Part shown: positions 1 to 8,004 of the stretch, in pieces
How the letters are laid out: each line of letters opens with the position of its first letter
How positions within the stretch are numbered: the stretch's first letter is position 1
Source: Pseudomonas sp. GV071
GTDB lineage: Bacteria; Pseudomonadota; Gammaproteobacteria; Pseudomonadales; Pseudomonadaceae
Assembly: GCF_003050835.1 (NCBI RefSeq)
Contig: NZ_QAOJ01000003.1
Location: 372,001 to 436,000, forward strand
Length of the DNA: 64,000 nt
Direction of reading: 5' to 3'
Position numbers and translations under genes: made by a program
Notes under the pieces: model-generated
Told to the model about the DNA's origin: nothing
What the model saw: the letters and a program-made list of their open reading frames with translations, nothing else
Database searches by the model: none

Positions 1-266
1 ATGCGCCGCGAGGCCAGGCGCGCCAGGGTGGCGAAGGACTCCGGGTAACGGAAAAACCAGGTCTCGGGCACGATCACCGCTTCAATCAGCGCTTGCAGCT
101 CGGCCTCGGAATTCTGCAGATCCTGCCAGTAGACCTCGACATCACGCCCCGGCACCGCCGCCATGCAACGGCGCACCGCCCGATCGATTACCGAGGCGCC
201 AACGGTGATGGCGTCCAGGCCGATCCTGTCTTTAAGCAGCTGCTCGAAGCGCGGGTCGATGCTCAT
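1..266 (-). CDS. wspC: WspC-type CheR methyltransferase, N-terminal part (runs off left edge)
   Basis: Only the first 88 codons are in the window; the gene continues beyond position 1. The product should be an S-adenosylmethionine-dependent methyltransferase that methylates glutamates on the receptor WspA, in the cytoplasm next to the receptor array. The visible part is the helical CheR N-domain followed by the start of the catalytic domain, with the conserved VPETWFFRYPESF segment at residues 66-78. Its ATG overlaps the stop codon of the wspB gene (ATGA), so the two are translationally coupled. The third position in a wspA-wspB-wspC order supports WspC rather than the flagellar CheR. A C-terminal TPR domain, usual for WspC, cannot be checked here. 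Confidence 0.85.
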   Translation of the reverse strand, partial: MSIDPRFEQLLKDRIGLDAITVGASVIDRAVRRCMAAVPGRDVEVYWQDLQNSEAELQALIEAVIVPETWFFRYPESFATLARLASRR

Positions 267-766
267 GGCGCCAACCCTTCAGCGGGAAACAGCAGCGCTT
301 GCACCGCCGCAGGCAGCAATTGCTCGATCTGAATGCGCTGCACCAGGCCATGGGCGGTTTCCAGCACCGGGCCGAGGTAGGGCGAGTCCGGGTTGCTCAG
401 GCCGAGATCACGAAAGTCATCGGGGTTGCAACGCAGGGTGTCGCTGGCCTGTTCCAGCACCAGCCCCAACGGCAGCGTGCGGCCATCGGCGGTCTGGTAA
501 TGGACCAGCACCGTGCGCGTGCTGGTACGGGCCAGCGCCGGGGTGCCAAGACTGAGCTGGCTGAGGTCGAGCACCGGCACCAGGTGGCCGCGAAAGGCAA
601 ACACCCCGGCCACCCAAACGGGCGCACCGGCAATGGTTTTCACCGGCACCCGGGGCAGCACCGCCACCACGTCGCGTGCGGCCAGGGCGTAGCGTTCCAC
701 GCCGAGGGAAAACAACAGGTACAGCGGCGCCTTGTGCCCATGCGCCGGCTGCAAAGGGCTGGCCAT
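263..766 (-). CDS. wspB: WspB, CheW-like coupling protein
   Basis: A 167-residue single CheW domain. CheW proteins are cytoplasmic SH3-like adaptors that link a chemoreceptor to its CheA-type kinase; here the partners would be WspA and WspE. The sequence has the CheW pattern: a start YLLFSLGVERYALAARDVV (residues about 16-34), the RG turn in FAFRGHLVPVLDLS (about 57-70), and the LGLVLEQASD stretch near residue 100. It starts 8 bp after the wspA stop and its own stop overlaps the wspC start. Wsp systems have two CheW proteins, WspB and WspD; position directly after wspA fits WspB. Confidence 0.88.
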   Translation of the reverse strand: MASPLQPAHGHKAPLYLLFSLGVERYALAARDVVAVLPRVPVKTIAGAPVWVAGVFAFRGHLVPVLDLSQLSLGTPALARTSTRTVLVHYQTADGRTLPLGLVLEQASDTLRCNPDDFRDLGLSNPDSPYLGPVLETAHGLVQRIQIEQLLPAAVQALLFPAEGLAP

Positions 767-774
767 GGTCGGCC

Positions 775-2397
775 TCAGACCTTGAAGCTCGACACGCCGC
801 TACGCAGGCTGCCGGCCACCTGATTCAACTCTTCAATGGCGAAGCTGGCCTGACGCAGCGACTCCACGGTCTGCCCGGTGGCCTCGCCCAACTGGGTCAG
901 CGCCTGGGTGATCTGCTCGGCACCAGTGGCCTGCGCCTGCATGCCCTCGTTGAGCACCACCACGCGCGGCGCCAGCGCCTGCACCTGGTCGATGGTTTGC
1001 GAGAGCTGCTCGCCGACCTCCTGCACCTCGCTCATGCCGCGACGCACCTGCTCGGAAAACTTGTCCATGCCCATTACCCCGGCCGACACCGCCGACTGGA
1101 TTTCGCGCACCATCTGCTCGATGTCGTAGGTGGCCACGGCGGTCTGGTCGGCCAGGCGCCGTACCTCGGTGGCGACCACCGAGAAACCACGGCCGTACTC
1201 GCCGGCTTTTTCCGCTTCGATGGCGGCGTTCAGCGACAGCAGGTTGGTCTGGTCGGCCACTTTGACGATGGTGGTCACCACCTGATTAATGTTGCTGGCC
1301 TTCTCGTTGAGAATGCCCAGCTTGGCGTTCACCAGCTCGGCGGCGCCCATCACCTGGCGCATGGTGTCTTCCATGCGCAGCAAACCCACCTGCCCGGCAC
1401 CGGCCAGGGCCGACGCTTGTTCGGCGGAGTAACTGACCTCGCCCATGGTGCGCACCAGGTCGCGCGAGGTGGCGGCAATTTCCCGCGAGGTGGCGCCGAT
1501 CTGCGTGGTGGTGGCGGCGGTTTCGGTGGCCGTGGCTTGCTGCTGTTTGGAGGTGGCGGCGATTTCCGTTACCGAGGTGGTCACCTGCACCGCCGAGCGT
1601 TGCGACTGCGACACCAGCGCGGTGAGGTCATCAACCATGGCATTGAAGCCACTCTGCACCGCGCCGAACTCGTCGCGGCGCACGTCATTAAAACGGGTGG
1701 TGAGGTTGCCGGTGCGCATCACCGTAAGAATCTGCGCCAGGTTGTTCAGCGGGCCCATGATCGCGCGCATCAGAATAAAACCGCTGATCATCGCCACTGC
1801 AATCACCAACAACAGCGACAGCACCATGCTCACCTTGGCCCCGGCGGCCTGGCTGGTGATGTTGGTGGTGGCCACGTCGGCACGGTCTTTATTGAACTGC
1901 ACCATGGCCAACAACTGCTCGCGGCCTTTGTTCCAGACCGGGCGCAATTGCTCGTTGAGAATTTTGCGCGCTACCAGCGGCTGGCCTTGCTGGAACTGGC
2001 CGAGCACTTCGGCGAGCAATTTGTTGAAGGCCTCGCGCTGCACCAGAAAGGCGTCGAGGTGGGCTTTGTCTTCCGCGTCGAAAATCGACTTCTGGTACTC
2101 CGCCACCCGCGCCATCAGCTTTTCATCATTGCTGTTGAACTCGGCCAGCACGGCCGGAGCAATCACCTGCTCATCGGAGAGCCCCACCACCTGCTGGGCG
2201 AGGATAAAACTGTCGACCCAGGAGCTACGGATATAGGAGCTGAAATACACCCCGGGCATGGCGTCGTTAGCCACCTGCCGGGCGCCGGCATCAATGGCCA
2301 CCAAGCGTGAATACGCCACTGCCACCATCAGAATGACGATGGCAATGATCACCGCAAAACTCGCCAGAATGCGCTGGCGCAGGGTCCAGTTCTTCAC
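775..2397 (-). CDS. wspA: WspA, surface-sensing methyl-accepting chemoreceptor
   Basis: A 540-residue membrane chemoreceptor. In Pseudomonas, WspA senses surface contact or envelope stress and, through WspE, activates the diguanylate cyclase WspR. Visible parts: first membrane segment at about residues 9-30, a periplasmic four-helix-type domain, second membrane segment at about 190-213, a HAMP domain, and a long cytoplasmic coiled coil. The highly conserved signalling tip VADQTNLLSLNAAIEAEKAG lies near residues 380-400. The start MKNWTLRQRILASFAVIIAI and the end SGVSSFKV are very close to WspA proteins I remember. The start codon is GTG, preceded by GGGGAG at a normal distance. It is the first gene of the operon; wspD, wspE, wspF and wspR would lie to the left of the window. 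Confidence 0.92.
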   Translation of the reverse strand: MKNWTLRQRILASFAVIIAIVILMVAVAYSRLVAIDAGARQVANDAMPGVYFSSYIRSSWVDSFILAQQVVGLSDEQVIAPAVLAEFNSNDEKLMARVAEYQKSIFDAEDKAHLDAFLVQREAFNKLLAEVLGQFQQGQPLVARKILNEQLRPVWNKGREQLLAMVQFNKDRADVATTNITSQAAGAKVSMVLSLLLVIAVAMISGFILMRAIMGPLNNLAQILTVMRTGNLTTRFNDVRRDEFGAVQSGFNAMVDDLTALVSQSQRSAVQVTTSVTEIAATSKQQQATATETAATTTQIGATSREIAATSRDLVRTMGEVSYSAEQASALAGAGQVGLLRMEDTMRQVMGAAELVNAKLGILNEKASNINQVVTTIVKVADQTNLLSLNAAIEAEKAGEYGRGFSVVATEVRRLADQTAVATYDIEQMVREIQSAVSAGVMGMDKFSEQVRRGMSEVQEVGEQLSQTIDQVQALAPRVVVLNEGMQAQATGAEQITQALTQLGEATGQTVESLRQASFAIEELNQVAGSLRSGVSSFKV

Positions 2398-2927
2398 ACT
2401 TCACTCCCCACTGAGAACGGTGCTAGCGCACGGCTCGAGCTGGCGGCACCAGGTGGCGCGCCAATGCCAGCGACTGTAAGACGCGCCCTACACAGGCGCA
2501 AGTTTTCAAGCGTAGCAGGAGGTAAGTGAATCAACGACTTAACAGCGTTATTTCGGGCTGGGAGTAGGCTGGATTGAGCCAACGACGGTGCTCGGTTGGG
2601 GCGATTGGGCTAAGCCGCCTTCGCCGTTTTTACCACCGCCGCCAGTACCGTTATGCGTTTTGACTGAAGTTTATCGAGGCTGCCCTCTGCCCACCCGACA
2701 AACAACCTGACAAGCCTCAAGCCGACAATCCCATAGGCAAAAGCCCGAAGGGCCATTCCTCCCCGCCTTGCCGCCCGGGCGCTCCCGCCCGCACAGCCCG
2801 CACCTGTAAGGCTTCCCCTACACAACGCCGCACTGCATCCCTACGCACTACCAAGAATCAGATGACAGCAACCTCCACCCTGCATTGCCGATGCTGGCCG
2901 CTTCAATATTTCCTACAGGCCATCGTG
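2398..2927. other. 530-bp intergenic region between wspA and the autotransporter
   Basis: No gene is supported here. Short open frames exist on the reverse strand (for example about 2610-2825) but have no ribosome site and no recognisable composition. The stretch near 2566-2600 (GCTGGATTGAGCCAACGACG) resembles a decayed copy of the GTAGGTTGGGTTGAGC repeat found intact at 30186, 38195 and 57165. The promoters of the divergent wspA gene and of the autotransporter must lie here, but I could not pick out a convincing pair of boxes. Confidence 0.5.
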
Positions 2928-4913
2928 ATGAAAAGCCTTTCCTTTCCCCGTTCCCCCTTGAGCCAGGCGCTCGCGCCTTGGCGCTTGCTTTTCACCACGG
3001 TCCTTTCAACATTGGCCCTGCTAGCCGCTCAGCCGGCAGCGGCGGTGATGTTGGATTTTGAGATCTTTTCGGGGGTGGATGCTCCGCGCTCACGTGCTAT
3101 TAGTGGCGACGGCAAAGTAGTGGCGGGAGTAGTACCAGGTTCGTCTGGCTATCAACTTTTTACCTGGAGTAAAGACGGGGGCTACCGCCAAGTTGGATCA
3201 ATGGCAACAGTCAACGCGGTGAGCTATGACGGGAAAACTATTGTCGGTCAAAGTGATAACCGTCACGCCTATATCTGGTCAGTGGATGACGGCTTCACCG
3301 ACGTGGGTACGTTGGGTGGAGCTGTAAGCGGAGCCAGCGGGGTCAGCGACAACGGCAACGCGGTTGTTGGTTACGCGTACAACTCCGCCAACGAAGTTCG
3401 CGCTTTTCTCTGGACAAAAGCCGGCAACATGCAAGACCTCGGCACTCTGCCAGGGGATGCCGGTGCCTGGGCTAACGGAATAAGCGGCGACGGCCAAGTT
3501 GTAGTGGGGGCCACCTACAAAGTAGGGCCCAGCTACGCAGCTGACTATAAAGCCGTTCGCTGGGACGTTGCTTCGGGCACCATCACTGACCTTGGTTCGC
3601 TGGGTGGAACGATAAGCCAAGCCTACGCCGCCAATCGGGATGGCTCGGTGATTGTGGGCTCCAGCCAGCTAATCGACGGGCAAACACATGCCTTTCGATG
3701 GACGGAAGCGGGCGGAATGCAAGACCTCGATAAAACGCCGGGCAACTCCAGCGTTGCGAACGACGTCAACGCCGACGGATCTGTGGTGGTGGGCCAGAGC
3801 GGCGACACTGCCTTCCGCTGGACCGAACCTACCGGCATGACCAGCTTGGGTGTGCTCTCCGGCCAAAGCTACAGCATCGCTACCAACGTCTCCGACGACG
3901 GCAACACCGTAGTCGGCGACAGCGGTGGTCGCGCCTTTATCTGGAACGCCGCCTTCGGCACCCCTGCCGGCGTAATACAAGACCTCGACCACCTGCAAAC
4001 CTCCCTGATCCAAAGCGCCGACACGGTCAACCAATTGGTCAGCAACCAAACCCGCCGTCTGCGCGATCTCACTCAGCAGCAATGCCAACCCGGCATCAAC
4101 CAAACCTATTGCCTGGGCGGCGGCAGACAGAGTTACGCTGGCGGCGCTGATAACAGCGATTACCAGAATGACCTGCAACTCAGCGGCGGCCTGCGTTTCA
4201 ATGAGCAATTCACCGCCGGCGCCACACTGAGCATTGGCGCTAGCACGTTGAAGGACCAGGACGCTGAGCAGAACAAAGCGTTTGGTCTGGGTTTGTGGAG
4301 CGCCTACCAGCAAAATTCGGACAACACCGGTTGGGGTGGCAGCGCCAGTGTTGCGCTGGGCAAAAGCGATAACACATTTGAACGTGGCGTTGGCCTGACC
4401 GATGTGCAGCGCGCCCGCGCCAACCTGAAAATGAGCAGCACCGCCGTGCGCGTTGCCGCCCACTACGGTGTGCAGGTCGGCACCTCGCTGGTGACGCCAG
4501 AAGTGTCCCTGAGCCATGCCCGCACCGGGCAAGACGGTTTCACTGAGCGCAATGTGGCGTTCCCGCTGACCGTCGACAGCTCAAAAAGCAGCCAAACCTA
4601 CGCCACTGTTGGCGTGCGCAGCGCTACACCGATTAACGCCAAAGGCACCCTGCATTTGAGCCTGGCGGTGGATACGTTGCTACACGACCAGACTCCGGCG
4701 ATTGAAGGGCACTCGAACGTGCCAGGCCTGAGCCGGTTCAAGCTCGATGGCCGCGCGGATAAACGCCGCGTGGTCCCGATGGGGGCGCTGGGGTATAGCC
4801 ATGCGCTGGATGAGAACTCCACGCTGGGGGTTGGGTTGCAGTTGTCGGGGGGTAGTTTTAAAGGCGACAGGTCGGTGATTGGGGTGGGGGTGAAATATAG
4901 CTATGCGTTTTGA
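2928..4913 (+). CDS. HAF-repeat autotransporter (type V secreted protein)
   Basis: A 661-residue protein counted from the ATG at 2928. That start is preferred because it opens directly onto a signal peptide (MKSLSFPRSP..., hydrophobic core LLFTTVLSTLALLAAQ, cleavage near PAAA-V). Residues about 45-350 form at least five repeats of the HAF type, each carrying a D-G-x-V-V-G-like turn and an A-F-x-W-T motif (THAFRWTEAGGM is a near-perfect example). The last 260 or so residues look like an autotransporter beta-barrel with alternating hydrophobic strands, and the chain ends in the outer-membrane signature VKYSYAF with a terminal Phe. The passenger would therefore be shown or released at the cell surface; its ligand is unknown. 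It is monocistronic and followed by a clear terminator. Confidence 0.8.
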   Translation: MKSLSFPRSPLSQALAPWRLLFTTVLSTLALLAAQPAAAVMLDFEIFSGVDAPRSRAISGDGKVVAGVVPGSSGYQLFTWSKDGGYRQVGSMATVNAVSYDGKTIVGQSDNRHAYIWSVDDGFTDVGTLGGAVSGASGVSDNGNAVVGYAYNSANEVRAFLWTKAGNMQDLGTLPGDAGAWANGISGDGQVVVGATYKVGPSYAADYKAVRWDVASGTITDLGSLGGTISQAYAANRDGSVIVGSSQLIDGQTHAFRWTEAGGMQDLDKTPGNSSVANDVNADGSVVVGQSGDTAFRWTEPTGMTSLGVLSGQSYSIATNVSDDGNTVVGDSGGRAFIWNAAFGTPAGVIQDLDHLQTSLIQSADTVNQLVSNQTRRLRDLTQQQCQPGINQTYCLGGGRQSYAGGADNSDYQNDLQLSGGLRFNEQFTAGATLSIGASTLKDQDAEQNKAFGLGLWSAYQQNSDNTGWGGSASVALGKSDNTFERGVGLTDVQRARANLKMSSTAVRVAAHYGVQVGTSLVTPEVSLSHARTGQDGFTERNVAFPLTVDSSKSSQTYATVGVRSATPINAKGTLHLSLAVDTLLHDQTPAIEGHSNVPGLSRFKLDGRADKRRVVPMGALGYSHALDENSTLGVGLQLSGGSFKGDRSVIGVGVKYSYAF

Positions 4914-4933
4914 TGGTTGAAGATTGAGTAAGT

Positions 4934-4962
4934 AAGCCCGTCCGTGTGACGGGCTTTTTTTT
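4934..4962 (+). terminator. Rho-independent terminator of the autotransporter gene
   Basis: Stem AAGCCCGTC / GACGGGCTT with a short loop, followed by a run of T, 20 bp after the stop codon. Confidence 0.85.
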
Positions 4963-4978
4963 GGGTTGGGCAAAAAGG

Positions 4979-5103
4979 TAAGGGGCCCCTCTCCCCAGCC
5001 CTCTCCCGCAGGCGGGAGAGGGGGCGGACCGCGTTGGTGTGGCGATCGGTGATCGGTTCCCCTCTCCCGCTCGCGGGAGAGGGGCTAGGGGAGAGGGTTG
5101 AGG
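4979..5103. repeat. CCCTCTCCCGC-type palindromic repeat pair, copy 1
   Basis: Two palindromes of the form CCCTCTCCCGCxxGCGGGAGAGGG lie in tandem about 40 bp apart, each edged by GGGGAGAGGG-like arms. Related copies occur at 19761-19868 and 22759-22874, always between genes. It is a dispersed repeat with no coding content. Confidence 0.75.
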
Positions 5104-5142
5104 CAAACGCCGATTCCAGCCATTGGAAATTCGTTTGCAGGG

Positions 5143-5203
5143 ATCGCGGCTGAAGCCGCTCCTACGGGGTTCACGGGTCCGTAGGAGCGACTTCAGCCGC
5201 GAT
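5143..5203. repeat. REPIN, GTAGGAGCGGCTTCAGCCGCGA family
   Basis: Two inverted REP units (TCGCGGCTGAAGCCGCTCCTAC and GTAGGAGCGACTTCAGCCGCGA) face each other across a short spacer. The GTAG foot is the conserved tetranucleotide of Pseudomonas REPs mobilised by RAYT transposases. No RAYT gene is in the window. Confidence 0.85.
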
Positions 5204-5307
5204 GTTTTTCCTGCAGTCCATTCGACATAAACGATACCAACCCTATCCAATCCATAATTCTCATGGCATTTTCTCTGCACCACGCCCGCACAGAGCCGCC
5301 AACCGCC

Positions 5308-6219
5308 ATGATGACCCTCCGCCAAATCCGCCATTTCATTGCGGTGGCTGAAACCGGTTCGATCTCTGCCGCCGCCCAGGCGGTGTTTATTTCCCAGTCC
5401 ACGCTCACCCTGGCTATCCAGCAGCTGGAGCAGGAAATCGGCGTCAACCTGTTCAACCGGCACGCCAAGGGTATGTCGCTAACCCACCAGGGCCACCAGT
5501 TCCTACGCCAGGCGCATTTGATTTTAGCGACGGTGGATAACGCCAAACGCAGCCTGCAACAGAGCACCGACCAGGTTGCCGGCCAGCTCACCATCGGGGT
5601 AACCGGGTTGGTGGCCGGTTATTACCTGGCGGATCTGATCACCCGCTTCCAACGGGCCTACCCCAACGTGGAAATCCGCGTGATGGAGGACGAGCGCCCG
5701 TATATCGAGCATTTGCTGGTGAGCGGCGAGATCGATGTGGGCGTGCTCATCCTGTCCAACCTGGAAGACCGCCACGCCCTGCAAACCGAGGTACTCACCC
5801 ATTCGCCGTTGCGCCTGTGGCTGCCGCCGCAGCACCCGTTGCTGGAGCACGACAGCATCAGCCTGGCGGATATCGTCAACGAGCCAATGATTCAGCTGAA
5901 TGTGGATGAGATGGGCCTGAACGCTCAACGCATCTGGTCGCGCGCCGGCTTGCAGCCCAACGTCACGTTGCGCACCGGCTCGACCGAAGCGGTGCGAAGC
6001 CTGGTGGCGGCGGGCTTGGGGCTGTCTATTCAGCCGGATATGACGTATCGCCCATGGTCCCTGGAGGGCGACATCATCGAAGCCCGCGCAGTGGTGGATT
6101 TAACCCAAACCCTGGACGTCGGCCTGGCCTGGCGGCGAGGCACGGCGCGGCCTGCGCTGGTCGACCCGTTCCTGACGGTGGCCCGCGAACAGCTCAACAC
6201 CCGCCGGCCATCTATTTAA
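5308..6219 (+). CDS. LysR-family transcriptional regulator
   Basis: A 303-residue LysR-type regulator. The N-terminal winged helix-turn-helix covers residues about 2-61 (MTLRQIRHFIAVAETGSIS and AAAQAVFISQSTLTLAIQQL), and the rest is the two-lobed effector-binding domain (begins QLTIGVTGLVAGYYLADLI at about residue 92). I chose the ATG at 5308 because LysR proteins begin just before the first helix; an in-frame ATG 45 bp upstream would add residues with no counterpart. The adjacent ATG at 5311 is equally possible. It lies 118 bp ahead of, and in the same direction as, an aldehyde dehydrogenase gene, so it probably controls the amine catabolic genes that follow. The effector cannot be read from the sequence. 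Confidence 0.85.
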   Translation: MMTLRQIRHFIAVAETGSISAAAQAVFISQSTLTLAIQQLEQEIGVNLFNRHAKGMSLTHQGHQFLRQAHLILATVDNAKRSLQQSTDQVAGQLTIGVTGLVAGYYLADLITRFQRAYPNVEIRVMEDERPYIEHLLVSGEIDVGVLILSNLEDRHALQTEVLTHSPLRLWLPPQHPLLEHDSISLADIVNEPMIQLNVDEMGLNAQRIWSRAGLQPNVTLRTGSTEAVRSLVAAGLGLSIQPDMTYRPWSLEGDIIEARAVVDLTQTLDVGLAWRRGTARPALVDPFLTVAREQLNTRRPSI

Positions 6220-6337
6220 TCGAACGCAGCCTTCAGTATTAAGAATTTGTCGCCTGCAAGACCCGCCACTAGTCTCTGTTGCCATTCGTATCAAGGCATT
6301 TCATATGCCGGTAGAAAAACAACAGTGAGCGAACCCG

Positions 6338-7804
6338 ATGGCCGGAGCTGCAACCACAACGCCCTTTTTCAGCGAACTGTTGATTGATGGTCAACTCGTC
6401 GCCGGCGAAGGCTTTGTAGAGCCGATTCTCAACCCCGCCACGGGCGAAACGCTTATCCGCATTGCCGAAGCCTCTACCGATCAGGTGGAAGCCGCTATCT
6501 CTGCCGCCCACCGCGCCTTTGCCGACTGGTCGCGCACCACCCCGCAACAACGCTCCCGTGTGCTGCTAAGCATTGCCGACGCCATTGAGCAACGCGCCGA
6601 TCAGTTGGCGCGCCTGGAAGCCCTGAACTGCGGCAAGCCGGAACACCTGGCCCGGCAGGACGATCTGAACGCGGCGGTGGATGTATTCCGTTTCTTCGCC
6701 GGTGCCGTGCGCTGCCAGACCGGCCAGCTCGCTGGCGAATACCTGCCCGGCTATACCAGCATGGTGCGGCGCGATCCCATTGGCGTCGTGGCATCAATTG
6801 CACCGTGGAATTACCCGCTGATGATGGCCGCGTGGAAAATCGCCCCCGCCCTCGCCGCTGGCAACACGTTGGTGTTCAAACCTTCCGAACACACGCCGCT
6901 GTCGATTCTGGCCCTGGCGCCGGTGCTGGCCGAGCTGCTGCCGCCAGGGGTAATCAACCTGATTGGCGGCGGTGGCGAAAGCGTCGGCAGCCATCTAGTC
7001 AGCCACCCCAAAGTGCGTATGGTGTCGCTGACCGGCGATATCGTCACTGGCCAGAAAATCCTCCAGGCCGCCGCCAAAACCCTGAAACGCACCCACTTGG
7101 AATTGGGCGGCAAAGCGCCGGTAATCGTCTGCAACGACGCCGACCTCAAGGCCGTAGTCGACGGTGTGCGCACCTACGGCTACTACAACGCCGGCCAGGA
7201 CTGCACCGCCGCCTGCCGCATCTACGCCCAGGCTGGCATCCACGATCGCCTCGTCGCCGAACTCGGTGAAGCCGTCAGCAGCCTGCGTTTTGCCCGCAAG
7301 CGCGACACCGACAACGAGATTGGCCCGCTGATCAGCGCCCGCCAGCGCGACCGGGTCGCCAGCTTTGTCGAACGCGCACTCGGCCAACCGCATATCGAAC
7401 GCATCACCGGCGCCGCCGTGCATTCCGGCCCCGGTTTCTACTACCAGCCCACCCTGCTGGCCGGCTGCAAGCAGACCGACGAAATCGTTCAGCGCGAAGT
7501 GTTTGGCCCCGTGGTCACCGTGACCCGCTTTGACGAACTCAGCCAGGCCGTGGACTGGGCCAACGACTCCGAATACGGCCTGGCCTCTTCCATCTGGACG
7601 CAAAACCTCGACAAAGCCATGCAGGTGGCGGCCCGTTTGCAATACGGCTGCACCTGGATAAACAGCCATTTCTTGCTGGTGAGCGAGATGCCCCACGGCG
7701 GTCTCAAGCGCTCCGGTTACGGCAAGGATCTGTCCAGCGACTCGCTGGAGGACTACAGCGTGGTGCGCCACATCATGGCCCGCCATGGTCAGCTCACGGA
7801 TTGA
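6338..7804 (+). CDS. Aldehyde dehydrogenase, PatD (gamma-aminobutyraldehyde dehydrogenase)-like
   Basis: A 488-residue NAD(P)-dependent aldehyde dehydrogenase. The catalytic cysteine is C289 in [11 protein letters not shown], the general base is E255 in LELGGKAP, and the transition-state Asn is in APWNYP. These same motifs, including the unusual GQDCTAACR, recur in the patD gene at 12258, so this is a paralogue of that enzyme and probably oxidises gamma-aminobutyraldehyde or a related amino-aldehyde to the acid. It has about 14 extra residues at the N terminus compared with the second copy. It sits between a LysR regulator and the ydc importer genes. Substrate range is an inference; other betaine-aldehyde-like or 3-aminopropanal-like substrates are possible. 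Confidence 0.85.
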   Translation: MAGAATTTPFFSELLIDGQLVAGEGFVEPILNPATGETLIRIAEASTDQVEAAISAAHRAFADWSRTTPQQRSRVLLSIADAIEQRADQLARLEALNCGKPEHLARQDDLNAAVDVFRFFAGAVRCQTGQLAGEYLPGYTSMVRRDPIGVVASIAPWNYPLMMAAWKIAPALAAGNTLVFKPSEHTPLSILALAPVLAELLPPGVINLIGGGGESVGSHLVSHPKVRMVSLTGDIVTGQKILQAAAKTLKRTHLELGGKAPVIVCNDADLKAVVDGVRTYGYYNAGQDCTAACRIYAQAGIHDRLVAELGEAVSSLRFARKRDTDNEIGPLISARQRDRVASFVERALGQPHIERITGAAVHSGPGFYYQPTLLAGCKQTDEIVQREVFGPVVTVTRFDELSQAVDWANDSEYGLASSIWTQNLDKAMQVAARLQYGCTWINSHFLLVSEMPHGGLKRSGYGKDLSSDSLEDYSVVRHIMARHGQLTD

Positions 7805-7829
7805 GCGGTTTTTAGTTTTTTATAAGAAA

Positions 7830-7957
7830 AATCGAGCGTAGCGAGCGAAGGTCAGGCAAGGCGGCGGGGTTGGAAAAAAACGCAGTTGGCTACTGCCAAT
7901 GAGCATTTTTTCCAACCCCACCAACGCAGCATGGCCGAGCGCAGTAGCTCGAACGCA
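7830..7957. repeat. Large palindromic intergenic element, copy 1
   Basis: An imperfect palindrome built from an outer arm (AGGCAAGGCGGCGG / CCACCAACGC) and an inner hairpin ACGCAGTTGGCTACTGCCAA with TGAGCATTTT. The same core is found at 50694-50806 and 52486-52626. It fills most of the gap between the aldehyde dehydrogenase and ydcS. Confidence 0.65.
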
Positions 7958-8004
7958 ACACGACGTTCAACTGCCCCGACAAAACAGAGAAGAGGGATAC
8001 CTAA

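Noticed and set aside
2610..2825. A 71-codon frame on the reverse strand upstream of wspA
   Set aside because: No ribosome site, arginine/alanine-rich shadow composition, no family resemblance.
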